From Betaproteobacteria bacterium (GTDB lineage: Bacteria > Pseudomonadota > Gammaproteobacteria > Burkholderiales > SG8-39), in contig CANIEV010000019.1 of NCBI GenBank assembly GCA_947466535.1, positions 1 through 37,501 on the forward strand: 37,501 nucleotides of DNA, given 5' to 3'. The notes below the pieces were generated by a model that made no database searches, was not told the DNA's origin, and was given only the letters and a program-made list of their open reading frames with translations. Below are positions 25,992 to 34,144 of this stretch, piece after piece (position 1 is the stretch's first letter; the number at the start of each line of letters is the position of its first letter). The position numbers were made by a program, and so were the translations under genes.

Positions 25992-28670
25992 TCAGACGGT
26001 TACCGGGTTCGGCTTGGCTGGATCGATGCCGTACTTCTTGATCGCCTCGGCAACCAGCGCGGGTTTGACTGCGCCGTCGTCGGCAAGGGCCTTCAAGGCG
26101 GCAATCGTCACCCAGTAGCGGTTTACCTCGAAGTGATGGCGAAGGCGCTCGCGCGTGTCCGAGCGGCCGAAACCGTCGGTGCCGAGCGCCCGGAAGGTGC
26201 GTCCCTTCGGCAGGAACGGGCGGATCTGGTCGGCGAACACCTTCATGTAGTCCGTCGATGCCACCACCGGGCCGGCGTGGTCCTTGAGGCAGGCCTCGAC
26301 ATGCGACAGGCGCGGCGCCTCGGTCGGATGCAGCAGGTTCCAGCGGTCGGCGTCCAGGCCGTCGCGGCGCAGCTCGTTGAAGCTGGTCGCGCTCCAGATG
26401 TCCGCGCTGACCTTCCAGTCCGCCTCGAGCAGTTCCGCCGCCGCGATCACCTCGCGAAGGATGGTGCCCGAACCCATCAGCTGCACGCGCAGCTTGGACT
26501 TGCCGCCTTCACGGAGCAGGTACATCCCCTTGAGAATGCCCTCCTGCGCACCCTTGGGCATCTCCGGATGGAGGTAGTTCTCGTTCATCACGGTGATGTA
26601 ATAGAACACGTCCTCCTGGTTGGTCACCATGCGGCGCAGGCCGTCCTGCACGATCACCGCGACTTCGTAGGCGAAGGTCGGATCGTAGGTGATGCAGTTC
26701 GGGATGACCGAGGCCATGATGTGCGAGTGGCCGTCCTCGTGCTGCAGGCCCTCGCCGTTGAGCGTGGTGCGCCCCGCCGTGCCGCCGAGCAGGAAGCCGC
26801 GCGCGCGCTGATCCGCCGCCGCCCAGGCAAGGTCGCCGATGCGCTGCATGCCGAACATCGAATAGAAGATGTAGAACGGCACCATCAGCCGGTTGGAATG
26901 GCTATAAGAAGTCGCCGCGGCGATCCACGAGGAGAACGCGCCCGCCTCGTTGATGCCTTCCTCGAGGATCTGGCCCGCCTTGTCCTCGCGGTAGTACATC
27001 ACCTGGTCGCGGTCGACCGGCTCGTATTTCTGGCCTTCCGAGGAATAGATGCCGAGCTGGCGGAACATGCCTTCCATGCCGAAGGTGCGCGCCTCGTCGG
27101 GAACGATCGGCACCACGTACTTGCCAAGGTTCTTGTCGCGCACCAGCGCGGTCAGCACCCGCACGAAGGCCATCGTGGTGGAGATCTCGCGGTCTTGCGC
27201 CTTGGTGACCTGCTCGAATGCCGCAAGCGTCGGCACTTCGGGCGGCGCCTCCACCCGCGTCCTGCGCTGCGGCAGGTAGCCGCCGAGTGCGCGGCGACGC
27301 TCGTGCAGGTATTTCATCTCGGGCGAATCCGCCGCCGGCGTGTAGAACGGCAGCTCTTCAAGCTTGTCGTCGGGGACCGGAATCTTGAACCGGTCGCGCA
27401 TCTGGCGGATGGACTCGATATCCATCTTTTTCTGCTGGTGCGTGGTGTTCTTGCCCTCGCCGATCTTGCCCATGCCATAGCCCTTGACGGTCTTGGCGAG
27501 GATCACGGTGGGTTGCCCCTTGTGCTTGGTGGCGGCGCTATAGGCCGCGTAAATCTTGTGCGGATCGTGACCGCCGCGATTCAGGCGCCAGATGTCGTCG
27601 TCGGTCATGCGCGACACCATCTCGAGCAGCTTGGGGTGCTTGCCGAAGAAATTGTTGCGAACGAACGCCCCGTCGTTGGCCTTGAAGTTCTGGTACTCGC
27701 CGTCGACCGTCTCCTCCATGATCCGGCGCAGGATGCCTTCCTTGTCGCGCGCGAGCAGCGGGTCCCAGTAGGAACCCCAGATCAGCTTGATCACGTTCCA
27801 GCCGGAGCCGCGGAAATCGCCCTCGAGTTCCTGGATGATGCTCGCGTTGCCGCGCACCGGGCCGTCGAGCCGCTGCAGATTGCAGTTGATGACGAATACG
27901 AGGTTATCCAGCTTCTCCCGCGCCGCCATTGCGAGCGCGCCGAGCGACTCCGGTTCGTCCGACTCGCCGTCGCCCATGAACACCCAGACCTTGCGGTTGG
28001 CGGTGTCGGCGAGGCCGCGCGCATGCAGGTACTTGAGAAAGCGCGCCATGTAGATGCCCTGGATCGGCCCGAGGCCCATGGACACCGTCGGGAACTGCCA
28101 GAACTCCGGCATCAGCCAGGGGTGCGGATACGACGAGATCCCCTTGCCATCGACTTCGCGGCGGAAATTGAGCAACTGGTCTTCGGACAGGCGGCCTTCG
28201 AGGAAGGCGCGCGCATACACGCCGGGCGCGGAATGGCCCTGAAAGTAGATCAGATCGCCGCCGTGACCCTCGTGCGGCGCATGCCAGAAATGATTGAAGC
28301 CGATGCCGAACAGCGTCCCCACCGAAGCGAAGCTCGCGATATGGCCGCCGAGGTCGCCCTCTACCTTGTTGGCCTTGGCCACCATCACCATCGCGTTCCA
28401 GCGGGTGTAGGAGCGGATCCGCTCCTCCATCAGGTGGTCGCCGGGGGAGCGATCCTCGAGCTGCGTCGGGATCGTGTTGATGTAGGCGGTGTTCGGGGAA
28501 AACGGAATAATCGCGCCGGATCGGCGGGCCTGGTCGATCAGGCGCTCAAGCAGGTAGTGGGCGCGTTCCGGCCCCTCCTGCTCGATCACGGCTGCGAGCG
28601 CGTCGAGCCACTCCTGGGTTTCGATCTGATCAGGATCGTTTGCGGCGGAAGAATCGGGTACGGCGGACAT
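25992..28670 (-). CDS. aceE: Pyruvate dehydrogenase E1, homodimeric type
   Basis: The 892-residue protein is the size and type of the proteobacterial single-chain E1. Visible motifs are the N-terminal TQEWLDALAAVIEQEGPERAHYLLERLI, HFWHAPHEGHGGDLIYFQGHSAPG, the TPP-binding GDGESDEPESLGA ending in INCNLQRLDGPV, GINEAGAFSSWIAAATSYS, and the C-terminal GTDGFGRSDTRERLRHHFEV. It decarboxylates pyruvate and acetylates the E2 lipoyl group. The ATG follows an ideal AAGGAGGA ribosome site. It opens the aceE-aceF-lpdA-rpiA operon and diverges from folD across a 368-base intergenic region. Confidence 0.97.
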   Translation of the reverse strand: MSAVPDSSAANDPDQIETQEWLDALAAVIEQEGPERAHYLLERLIDQARRSGAIIPFSPNTAYINTIPTQLEDRSPGDHLMEERIRSYTRWNAMVMVAKANKVEGDLGGHIASFASVGTLFGIGFNHFWHAPHEGHGGDLIYFQGHSAPGVYARAFLEGRLSEDQLLNFRREVDGKGISSYPHPWLMPEFWQFPTVSMGLGPIQGIYMARFLKYLHARGLADTANRKVWVFMGDGESDEPESLGALAMAAREKLDNLVFVINCNLQRLDGPVRGNASIIQELEGDFRGSGWNVIKLIWGSYWDPLLARDKEGILRRIMEETVDGEYQNFKANDGAFVRNNFFGKHPKLLEMVSRMTDDDIWRLNRGGHDPHKIYAAYSAATKHKGQPTVILAKTVKGYGMGKIGEGKNTTHQQKKMDIESIRQMRDRFKIPVPDDKLEELPFYTPAADSPEMKYLHERRRALGGYLPQRRTRVEAPPEVPTLAAFEQVTKAQDREISTTMAFVRVLTALVRDKNLGKYVVPIVPDEARTFGMEGMFRQLGIYSSEGQKYEPVDRDQVMYYREDKAGQILEEGINEAGAFSSWIAAATSYSHSNRLMVPFYIFYSMFGMQRIGDLAWAAADQRARGFLLGGTAGRTTLNGEGLQHEDGHSHIMASVIPNCITYDPTFAYEVAVIVQDGLRRMVTNQEDVFYYITVMNENYLHPEMPKGAQEGILKGMYLLREGGKSKLRVQLMGSGTILREVIAAAELLEADWKVSADIWSATSFNELRRDGLDADRWNLLHPTEAPRLSHVEACLKDHAGPVVASTDYMKVFADQIRPFLPKGRTFRALGTDGFGRSDTRERLRHHFEVNRYWVTIAALKALADDGAVKPALVAEAIKKYGIDPAKPNPVTV

Positions 28671-29038
28671 GGCTCCTCCTTAAGGGGTCATTACCAGATG
28701 GAGGGAGCTATCCTCCCCCCACGCACCCCAGAACCTGCGGCCCGTCCGGCAGCGCCGGACAAACCGGATTTGGATTTCCAAAGGGTTCCGGGGATTCTAA
28801 ACGAGCGGCTTTTGGCTACCCGTCCGTGGCTGCCGAATCGGGTAGGATCCGGCACGCTACAACCGCATTGTAAAAAGACATTCCGGATTATGCAATACCC
28901 GGAATGCGTCAATTTCGCCCGGAATCCGTGCTCCCGTCTGCCGGCGAAGAGGCATCCGGCGCATCGGCGATAATTGGCCCCCGTCCGGTGGCCACCGCCG
29001 GACCCGACTGAATATCACCCAAACACGGAACGTTGTTC
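28671..29038. promoter_or_regulatory. Divergent aceE-folD intergenic region with inverted repeats and repeated CCGGAAT half-sites
   Basis: This 368-base region has no gene I trust. It contains a perfect hairpin GTCCGGC/GCCGGAC (28744-28760), a similar one with one G-T pair (28983-29003), and an inverted pair CATTCCGG/CCGGAATG (28879-28906) followed by a third CCGGAAT at 28919-28925, the sites being about 20 bases apart. A GATAAT hexamer at 28969-28974 is a -10 candidate for folD. No match to the E. coli PdhR site was seen. Confidence 0.4.
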
Positions 29039-29914
29039 ATGACAGCACGCATCCTCGACGGCAACGCCCTTGGCCGGGAACTTCGCAGCCGCATGCGCGG
29101 CCGGGTCGAGGTGCTCGCCGCCCGCGGCGTCACGCCGGGCCTTGCGGTCATCCTCGTCGGGGAAAACCCGGCGTCGAAGGTCTATGTGCGCAACAAGGGC
29201 CGCGCCTGCGAGGAACTCGGCATGCACGCGCCGCTCATCAACCTGACCGGATCCACGAGCGAGGCCGACCTGCTCGCCGAAATCGCGAAGCTCAATGACG
29301 ATCCGGCGATCCACGGCATCCTCGTGCAACTGCCCCTGCCGGCGCATATCGCATCGAAAAAGGTGCTGGAGGCGATCGCCCCGCACAAGGACGCCGACGG
29401 GTTTCACCCGATCAATGTCGGTCTGCTCGCCTCCGGGACGCCGCGCTTCGCCCCCTGCACCCCGGCCGGCGTGATGGAAATGCTCGCCGCGGAAAACATC
29501 AACCCCCGGGGCAAGCACGCGGTCATCGTCGGCGCCTCCAACATCGTCGGCAAGCCGATGGCGATGCTGCTCTTGCAAAAGGGCGCCACGATCACCATCT
29601 GCAATTCGAAGACGCCCGATCTCGGGGCGATGACGCGACAGGCAGACATTCTCGTCGTGGCGGTCGGCCGGCCGAAAATGGTTACCGGCGACATGGTGAA
29701 GCCCGGCGCGGTGGTGATCGATGTCGGCATCAACCGCCTTGTCGAAGGTCCGAACGCCGGCAAGCTCGCCGGCGACGTGGACTTCGACACCGCGAAGGAC
29801 GTCGCCTCGCTCATCACCCCGGTCCCGGGCGGCGTCGGCCCGATGACGATCACGATGCTGCTGGAAAACACCCTGCGGGCGGCTGAACTCACTGCGGGAT
29901 TGAACGCTGTTTAA
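29039..29914 (+). CDS. folD: Bifunctional methylene-THF dehydrogenase / methenyl-THF cyclohydrolase
   Basis: The 291-residue protein has the FolD signatures: [21 protein letters not shown]-type segment with the catalytic lysine, [35 protein letters not shown], the NADP site [17 protein letters not shown] and the C-terminal [11 protein letters not shown]. It interconverts methylene-, methenyl- and formyl-tetrahydrofolate, feeding purine synthesis. ATG 29039 is chosen over the in-frame TTG at 29033; the ribosome site (CGGAA) is modest. It is followed at once by a nested inverted repeat and then prlC. Confidence 0.96.
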   Translation: MTARILDGNALGRELRSRMRGRVEVLAARGVTPGLAVILVGENPASKVYVRNKGRACEELGMHAPLINLTGSTSEADLLAEIAKLNDDPAIHGILVQLPLPAHIASKKVLEAIAPHKDADGFHPINVGLLASGTPRFAPCTPAGVMEMLAAENINPRGKHAVIVGASNIVGKPMAMLLLQKGATITICNSKTPDLGAMTRQADILVVAVGRPKMVTGDMVKPGAVVIDVGINRLVEGPNAGKLAGDVDFDTAKDVASLITPVPGGVGPMTITMLLENTLRAAELTAGLNAV

Positions 29915-30077
29915 CCGCCAAGACGCCAAGAGCGCCAAGGAAATCGATAACCGAGTCATTGCGAGCGAAGCGAAGCAATCTGCTTTATCGCCGTGCCGAT
30001 GGAGATTGCTTCGCTTCGCTCGCAATGACATCCACCCGCCTCTTGGCGTCCTTGGCGCTCTTGACGCCTTGGCGGTT
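29913..30077. repeat. Nested double inverted repeat between folD and prlC
   Basis: Two inverted repeats lie one inside the other. The outer arms are 28 bp (29913-29940 and 30050-30077, 26 of 28 matching; core CGCCAAG repeated). The inner arms are 25 bp and perfect (29956-29980 and 30004-30028; core GCGAGCGAAGCGAAGC). The centre is 23 bases. The whole could fold into one long cruciform or RNA hairpin. From memory, both cores resemble short repeats found many times in various bacterial genomes, so this may be a compound REP/MITE-like element. Confidence 0.85.
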
Positions 30078-30094
30078 CATAGGAAATGCACACC

Positions 30095-32170
30095 ATGACA
30101 ACTTCCGGCACGACACAGCTCGATAACCCTCTGTTGGATTTCTCCGGCCTGCCGCGCTTCGCGGCGATCCGCACCGAGCACATCGCGCCCGCAGCAGATG
30201 CACTGCTCGCGGAGAACCGCGCGCTGATCGAAAAGCTAACCTTGAAGGACACGCTCGCCACCTGGGAGGCCTTCGTCACGCCGCTCGAATCCGCAAACGA
30301 GCGTCTTGGCCGCGCCTGGGGCGCAGTCAGCCATCTGCACGGCGTGCTCGATTCGCCCGAACTGCGCGAGGCCTACAACGCCAATCAGCCGAAGATCGTG
30401 CAGTACTACACCGAGCTCGGGCAGAACCTTGCGCTGTTCGAGAAATACAAGGCGCTTGCCGCATCGAAGGAATTCGCCACGCTCAGCCTCGCACAGAAGA
30501 AAGTGCTCGAGAACGAGATCCGCGACTTCCGGCTCTCCGGCGCGGAACTGCCTGATGCGCAAAAGAAGCGCCTGGCCGAACTGCACGAGGAACTCGCCGC
30601 GCTCGGCACGAAGTTCTCCGAGAACGTGCTCGATGCCACCAACGCCTTTTCGCTCTACGTGGAAGACCACGCGGAACTCGCCGGCATCCCCGAGGATGTG
30701 CTCGAGACCGCGCGCAACGCAGCCGAAAAAGACGGCAAGCCCGGCTGGAAGCTGACGCTGCAGGCGCCCTGCTACTACCCGGTGATGCAGTACGCCGACA
30801 ACCGCGCCCTGCGCGAAAAGCTCTACTACGCCAGCACCACCCGGGCGAGCGAGTTCGGCCCCGCAGATCGCGACAACGGCCCGCTGATCATGCGCATGCT
30901 CGAGAAGCGCCGGGAGTCGGCGCAACTGCTCGGCTACAAGAGCTACGCCGAAGTGTCGCTCGTCGCCAAGATGGCAGACACGCCCAAGCAGGTGCTCGAC
31001 TTCCTCGACGACCTCGCAAAACGCGCCAAACCCTTTGCCGAGCGCGACTGGAAGGAATTGCAGGCATTCGCCGCGAAGGAACTCGGGCTTGCGAAAGTGG
31101 AAGCCTGGGATGCCGGCTGGGCCTCGGAAAAACTCCGCCAGCAGCGCTACGCCTTCTCCGACCAGGAAGTGAAACAGTACTTCCCCGAACCGAAGGTGCT
31201 CGATGGCCTGTTCCGGCTGGTGAGCACGCTCTACAAGGTGAGCTTCGAGCCCGAAGCCGCGGAAACCTGGGACCCGGCGGTACGCTTCTATCGCATCCTC
31301 GATGCGGCGGGCGCGGTCATCGGCCGCTTCTACCTCGACCTCTACGCGCGCGAAACCAAGCGCGGCGGCGCCTGGATGGACGAGGTGATCACCCGTCGCA
31401 AGCTGCGCGATACGGTGCAGGTGCCGGTGGCGTATCTCATCTGCAATTTCTCCGCGCCGGTGGGAAACAGGCCGGCGCTTTTCACCCACGATGAAGTGCT
31501 CACCCTGTTCCACGAATTCGGCCACGGCCTGCACCACCTGCTCACCCGTGTCGACCAGCTGGGCGTCTCGGGCATCCGCGGCGTGGAATGGGACGCGGTG
31601 GAGCTGCCCTCGCAGTTCATGGAGAACTTCTGTTGGGAATGGGAAGTGCTCGAACACATGACCTCGCATGTCGATACGGCCAAGCCCCTGCCGCGGGAAC
31701 TCTTTGACAAGATGATCGCCGCCAAGAATTTTCAGGCCGGCATGGGCACGGTGCGCCAGCTCGAGTTCTCGATCTTCGACATGCAACTGCACCACGATTT
31801 CGATCCCGCGGAAAAGAAAACGCCGCTCGATCTGCTGGAGGAAGTGCGCGACCGCGTGGCAGTGATGCGCCCGCCCTCGTACAACCGCTTTGCCAACAGC
31901 TTCTCGCACCTGTTTGCGGGTTCGTCCTACGCCGCGGGCTACTACAGCTACAAGTGGGCGGAGGTGCTCTCGGCCGATGCCTACGCGATGTTCGAGGAGA
32001 ACCGCAGCGTCGCTACCGGCGTGCTCGATGCCGCCACCGGCGCGCGTTTTCGCGATGAAATTCTCGGCGTCGGTGGCAGCCGTCCGGCGATCGAATCCTT
32101 CAAGGCTTTCCGCGGACGCGAGCCGAGCGTCGATGCCCTGCTTCGTCACAATGGTATGATCCCGGCGTAA
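30095..32170 (+). CDS. prlC: Oligopeptidase A, M3 family metallopeptidase
   Basis: The protein is 691 residues from ATG 30095 (an in-frame ATG at 30086 is possible, but AGGA is too close to it). It shows the M3 features: NPLLDFSGLPRF opening, a long helical N-terminal part, and the zinc motif HEFGH (codons at 31511-31525) in LFHEFGHGLHHLLT, followed by GVEWDAVELPSQFMENFCWE, which supplies the third zinc ligand, and FAGSSYAAGYYSYKWAEV near the C-terminus. It degrades short peptides, including signal-peptide fragments, in the cytosol. It follows folD after the nested inverted repeat. Confidence 0.95.
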   Translation: MTTSGTTQLDNPLLDFSGLPRFAAIRTEHIAPAADALLAENRALIEKLTLKDTLATWEAFVTPLESANERLGRAWGAVSHLHGVLDSPELREAYNANQPKIVQYYTELGQNLALFEKYKALAASKEFATLSLAQKKVLENEIRDFRLSGAELPDAQKKRLAELHEELAALGTKFSENVLDATNAFSLYVEDHAELAGIPEDVLETARNAAEKDGKPGWKLTLQAPCYYPVMQYADNRALREKLYYASTTRASEFGPADRDNGPLIMRMLEKRRESAQLLGYKSYAEVSLVAKMADTPKQVLDFLDDLAKRAKPFAERDWKELQAFAAKELGLAKVEAWDAGWASEKLRQQRYAFSDQEVKQYFPEPKVLDGLFRLVSTLYKVSFEPEAAETWDPAVRFYRILDAAGAVIGRFYLDLYARETKRGGAWMDEVITRRKLRDTVQVPVAYLICNFSAPVGNRPALFTHDEVLTLFHEFGHGLHHLLTRVDQLGVSGIRGVEWDAVELPSQFMENFCWEWEVLEHMTSHVDTAKPLPRELFDKMIAAKNFQAGMGTVRQLEFSIFDMQLHHDFDPAEKKTPLDLLEEVRDRVAVMRPPSYNRFANSFSHLFAGSSYAAGYYSYKWAEVLSADAYAMFEENRSVATGVLDAATGARFRDEILGVGGSRPAIESFKAFRGREPSVDALLRHNGMIPA

Positions 32171-32201
32171 GGCTAAGTCCTTGATACACGGAGGAAATCA
32201 G

Positions 32202-32861
32202 ATGCGATCCCACGCACTTTCCGCGATCGCGAAACTGTTTTCGGCACTGCTTGCCGCATTGCTGATTTTGGGCACCGTATCCGCCCAGACCCTGTACCGC
32301 TGGGTGGACAAGGACGGCCGCGTTCACTACACGCAGCAGAAGCCGCCGCCGAGCGAGGCGAAAACCGTGGAACAGCGCCGGCTCGGACCGGCGCCTGCTT
32401 CCCAACCCGCCGCCGGCAACGGCCAGATCCCGTTTGCCATTCAGCAGGCGATGAGCAACTACCCGGTCATCCTCTACACCTCACCCAGTTGCAAGAGCGG
32501 CTGCCCGGAGGCGCGCGCGCTGCTGCAAAAGCGCGGCGTGCCATTTCGAGATGTGAGCGTGTTCGAACAAGCCACCAACGACTTTCTGAAAAATATCGCC
32601 GGAGCAGCGGTGGTGCCGACCCTCACCGTCGGCTCGCAGGTGTTGAAGGGCTTCGAGGAAGGCACGTTCAACGAAGCACTCGACACCGCCGGTTACCCGA
32701 AGAGTTCGCTTTTCACCGGCGCAATGCCGCAACCGCCCGAGCCGGCCGGCCTGCCGAAGGCGCCGCCGGCGGATCAACCTGCTGCGGAAGGGGCGCCCTC
32801 TGGAGCACCTGCCGCCGGCGCGGCACCGCCGCCGTCGGGCGAGGCAGGAGCTTCGCAGTAG
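32202..32861 (+). CDS. Exported DUF4124 / glutaredoxin-like protein
   Basis: The 219-residue protein has a signal peptide (about 1-28, ending TVSA), a DUF4124 segment LYRWVDKDGRVHYTQQKPP at 31-49, and a glutaredoxin-like fold at about 86-165 with YTSPSCKSGCPEAR and the cis-proline motif VVPT at 138-141. It closes with a Pro/Ala/Gly-rich tail (about 175-219). The redox centre is C97-x3-C101 rather than the usual C-x2-C. It is probably a periplasmic thiol-redox or cell-envelope protein; the function is not established. ATG 32202 follows GGAGGAAATCAG, an excellent ribosome site. It lies 31 bases after prlC. Confidence 0.85.
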   Translation: MRSHALSAIAKLFSALLAALLILGTVSAQTLYRWVDKDGRVHYTQQKPPPSEAKTVEQRRLGPAPASQPAAGNGQIPFAIQQAMSNYPVILYTSPSCKSGCPEARALLQKRGVPFRDVSVFEQATNDFLKNIAGAAVVPTLTVGSQVLKGFEEGTFNEALDTAGYPKSSLFTGAMPQPPEPAGLPKAPPADQPAAEGAPSGAPAAGAAPPPSGEAGASQ

Positions 32862-32901
32862 TAGTTGCGACAAGTCGCAGCGGTTGCAGTGAAACTGCCG
32901 G

Positions 32902-32961
32902 ATGACATTCACTTTCGAAGGCGAGGACGCAATCCTCGTCGACTACAAGGACTACCACTGA
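32902..32961 (+). pseudogene. Remnant of a HigB/RelE-type toxin gene (C-terminal 19 codons)
   Basis: A short frame, MTFTFEGEDAILVDYKDYH, ends in a TGA that overlaps the antitoxin ATG (TGATG). It matches the typical C-terminal end of HigB-family toxins (WRxTFxF...DYEDYH). Upstream the frame is closed by a TGA at 32890, and the rest of the toxin is absent because the glutaredoxin-like gene ends only 40 bases away. It is therefore read as a deleted toxin gene. Confidence 0.7.
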
Positions 32962-33257
32962 TGACAGCGTCAGCCACGAGAATGCACAATCCACCGCATC
33001 CCGGCGAAGTGCTCCAGGACACGGTGCTGAGCGAAATATCGGTGACCGATTTCGCCGCGCGGCTTGGCGTTTCCCGGGTCGCGCTGTCGCGCGTTGCGAA
33101 CGGTCGTGCCGCGGTGAGTGCCGACATGGCACTGCGCCTTGCAGCGGCCCTCGGCGGATCGGCGGAATCCTGGCTGCGCATGCAGGCGAGCTACGACCTC
33201 TGGCATGCCGCGAAAAAGCGTCGTCCGAAGATCCAGCTCCTGAAACTGGCGGCCTGA
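32961..33257 (+). CDS. higA: HigA-family antitoxin / Xre-type transcriptional regulator
   Basis: The 98-residue protein has the HigA opening HNPPHPGEVLQDTVL and an Xre helix-turn-helix (TDFAARLGVSRVALSRVANGRAAVSADMALRLAAAL, written here only for its recognition-helix core VSRVALSRVANGR), then SWLRMQASYDLWHA. HigA proteins bind HigB toxin and repress their operon. Here the toxin is reduced to a 19-codon fossil, so the gene is an orphan that may have kept a regulatory role or an anti-addiction role. The ATG overlaps the toxin remnant stop. xthA begins one base after its stop. Confidence 0.88.
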   Translation: MTASATRMHNPPHPGEVLQDTVLSEISVTDFAARLGVSRVALSRVANGRAAVSADMALRLAAALGGSAESWLRMQASYDLWHAAKKRRPKIQLLKLAA

Positions 33258-33258
33258 G

Positions 33259-34029
33259 ATGCGCATCGCCACCTGGAACGTGAACTCCCTCAAGGTCCGG
33301 CTGCCGCACCTGCTCGACTGGGTCGCGCGCGCGACGCCCGACGTCGTCTGCCTGCAGGAGACCAAGACCGAGGACGCGAAATTTCCCGCCGCCGACATCG
33401 AGGCCGCCGGTTACCGCGTCGCCTTCTCCGGCCAGAAGACCTACAACGGCGTGGCCATCCTCGCGAAGAGCGAACTCGGCGACGTGAGCGCGGGCATTCC
33501 CGGTTTCGAGGACGAGCAGAAGCGCGTGCTAGCCGCCACGGTGCAGGGCGTGCGCATTGTCTGCGCCTATATCCCCAACGGTCAGGCGGTAGGATCGGAC
33601 AAGTACGACTACAAACTGCGCTGGCTCGCCGCCTTTGAGGCCTGGCTCACGGCCGAGATGAAAGCCCATCCGAAGATCGCGGTGCTCGGCGACTACAACA
33701 TCGCGCCTTCGGATGAGGACGTGCACGACCCGAAGGCTTGGGAGGGGCAGGTGTTGGTGTCCGAGCCCGAGCGCGCCGCCTTCTTCCGGCTGATCGGCCT
33801 CGGATTCAAGGACTCCTTCCGGATGTTCCCGCAGGAGGAGAAGTCCTTCAGCTGGTGGGACTACCGGATGAACGCCTTCAAACGCAAGATGGGCATGCGC
33901 ATCGACCATATCCTGCTGTCACCGGAACTCGCCGCCGGCTGCACCGGCTGCAGTATCGACATCGAACCGAGGAAGCTTGAGCGACCGTCGGACCACACTC
34001 CGGTGATGGCGGAGGTCAAGGCAGGCTGA
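33259..34029 (+). CDS. xthA: Exodeoxyribonuclease III
   Basis: The 256-residue protein has the AP-endonuclease/exonuclease III motifs: MRIATWNVNSLKVRLPHLL, the metal-ligand glutamate in CLQETK, VCAYIPNGQ with the active-site Tyr, GDYNIAPSDEDVHDP, RIDHILLS and the catalytic SDHTPV near the C-terminus. It acts in base-excision repair as AP endonuclease and 3'-5' exonuclease. It starts one base after the higA stop and is the last plus-strand gene, converging with the UbiD-like gene across a gap that contains repeat copy 2. Confidence 0.95.
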   Translation: MRIATWNVNSLKVRLPHLLDWVARATPDVVCLQETKTEDAKFPAADIEAAGYRVAFSGQKTYNGVAILAKSELGDVSAGIPGFEDEQKRVLAATVQGVRIVCAYIPNGQAVGSDKYDYKLRWLAAFEAWLTAEMKAHPKIAVLGDYNIAPSDEDVHDPKAWEGQVLVSEPERAAFFRLIGLGFKDSFRMFPQEEKSFSWWDYRMNAFKRKMGMRIDHILLSPELAAGCTGCSIDIEPRKLERPSDHTPVMAEVKAG

Positions 34030-34144
34030 GATTCGGCGGATCGACCCCCGGCACGAAGAATTGCGCACTTTCCCGTTTAAAGATGTCCGTTCGTTGAGTG
34101 AAAGCGGTCAATTTGATTGCTAGATTTAGCAATCGTCGAACTCG
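34030..34144. other. Convergent gap between xthA and the UbiD-like gene
   Basis: This gap holds only repeat copy 2 and its flanks. I see no canonical intrinsic terminator; the AT-rich palindrome of the repeat is the only strong stem and is not followed by a T-run in either direction. Confidence 0.4.
34067..34133. repeat. Dispersed 67-bp intergenic repeat, copy 2
   Basis: This is the partner of 3420-3486 (53 of 67 bases identical, no gaps). It ends in the perfect 8-bp palindrome GATTGCTA/TAGCAATC with loop GATT (34115-34134). It lies 11 bases beyond the stop of the minus-strand UbiD-like gene, the same place relative to a gene end as copy 1 behind pgk, and in the same orientation. Confidence 0.8.

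Noticed and set aside
24798-28973. A 1391-codon open frame on the plus strand
   Set aside because: It is antisense to aceF and aceE, both with full family motifs. Long antisense frames are expected in high-GC DNA with strong third-position bias.
30236-32149. A 637-codon minus-strand frame over prlC
   Set aside because: Shadow of oligopeptidase A, which carries the HEFGH zinc site on the plus strand.
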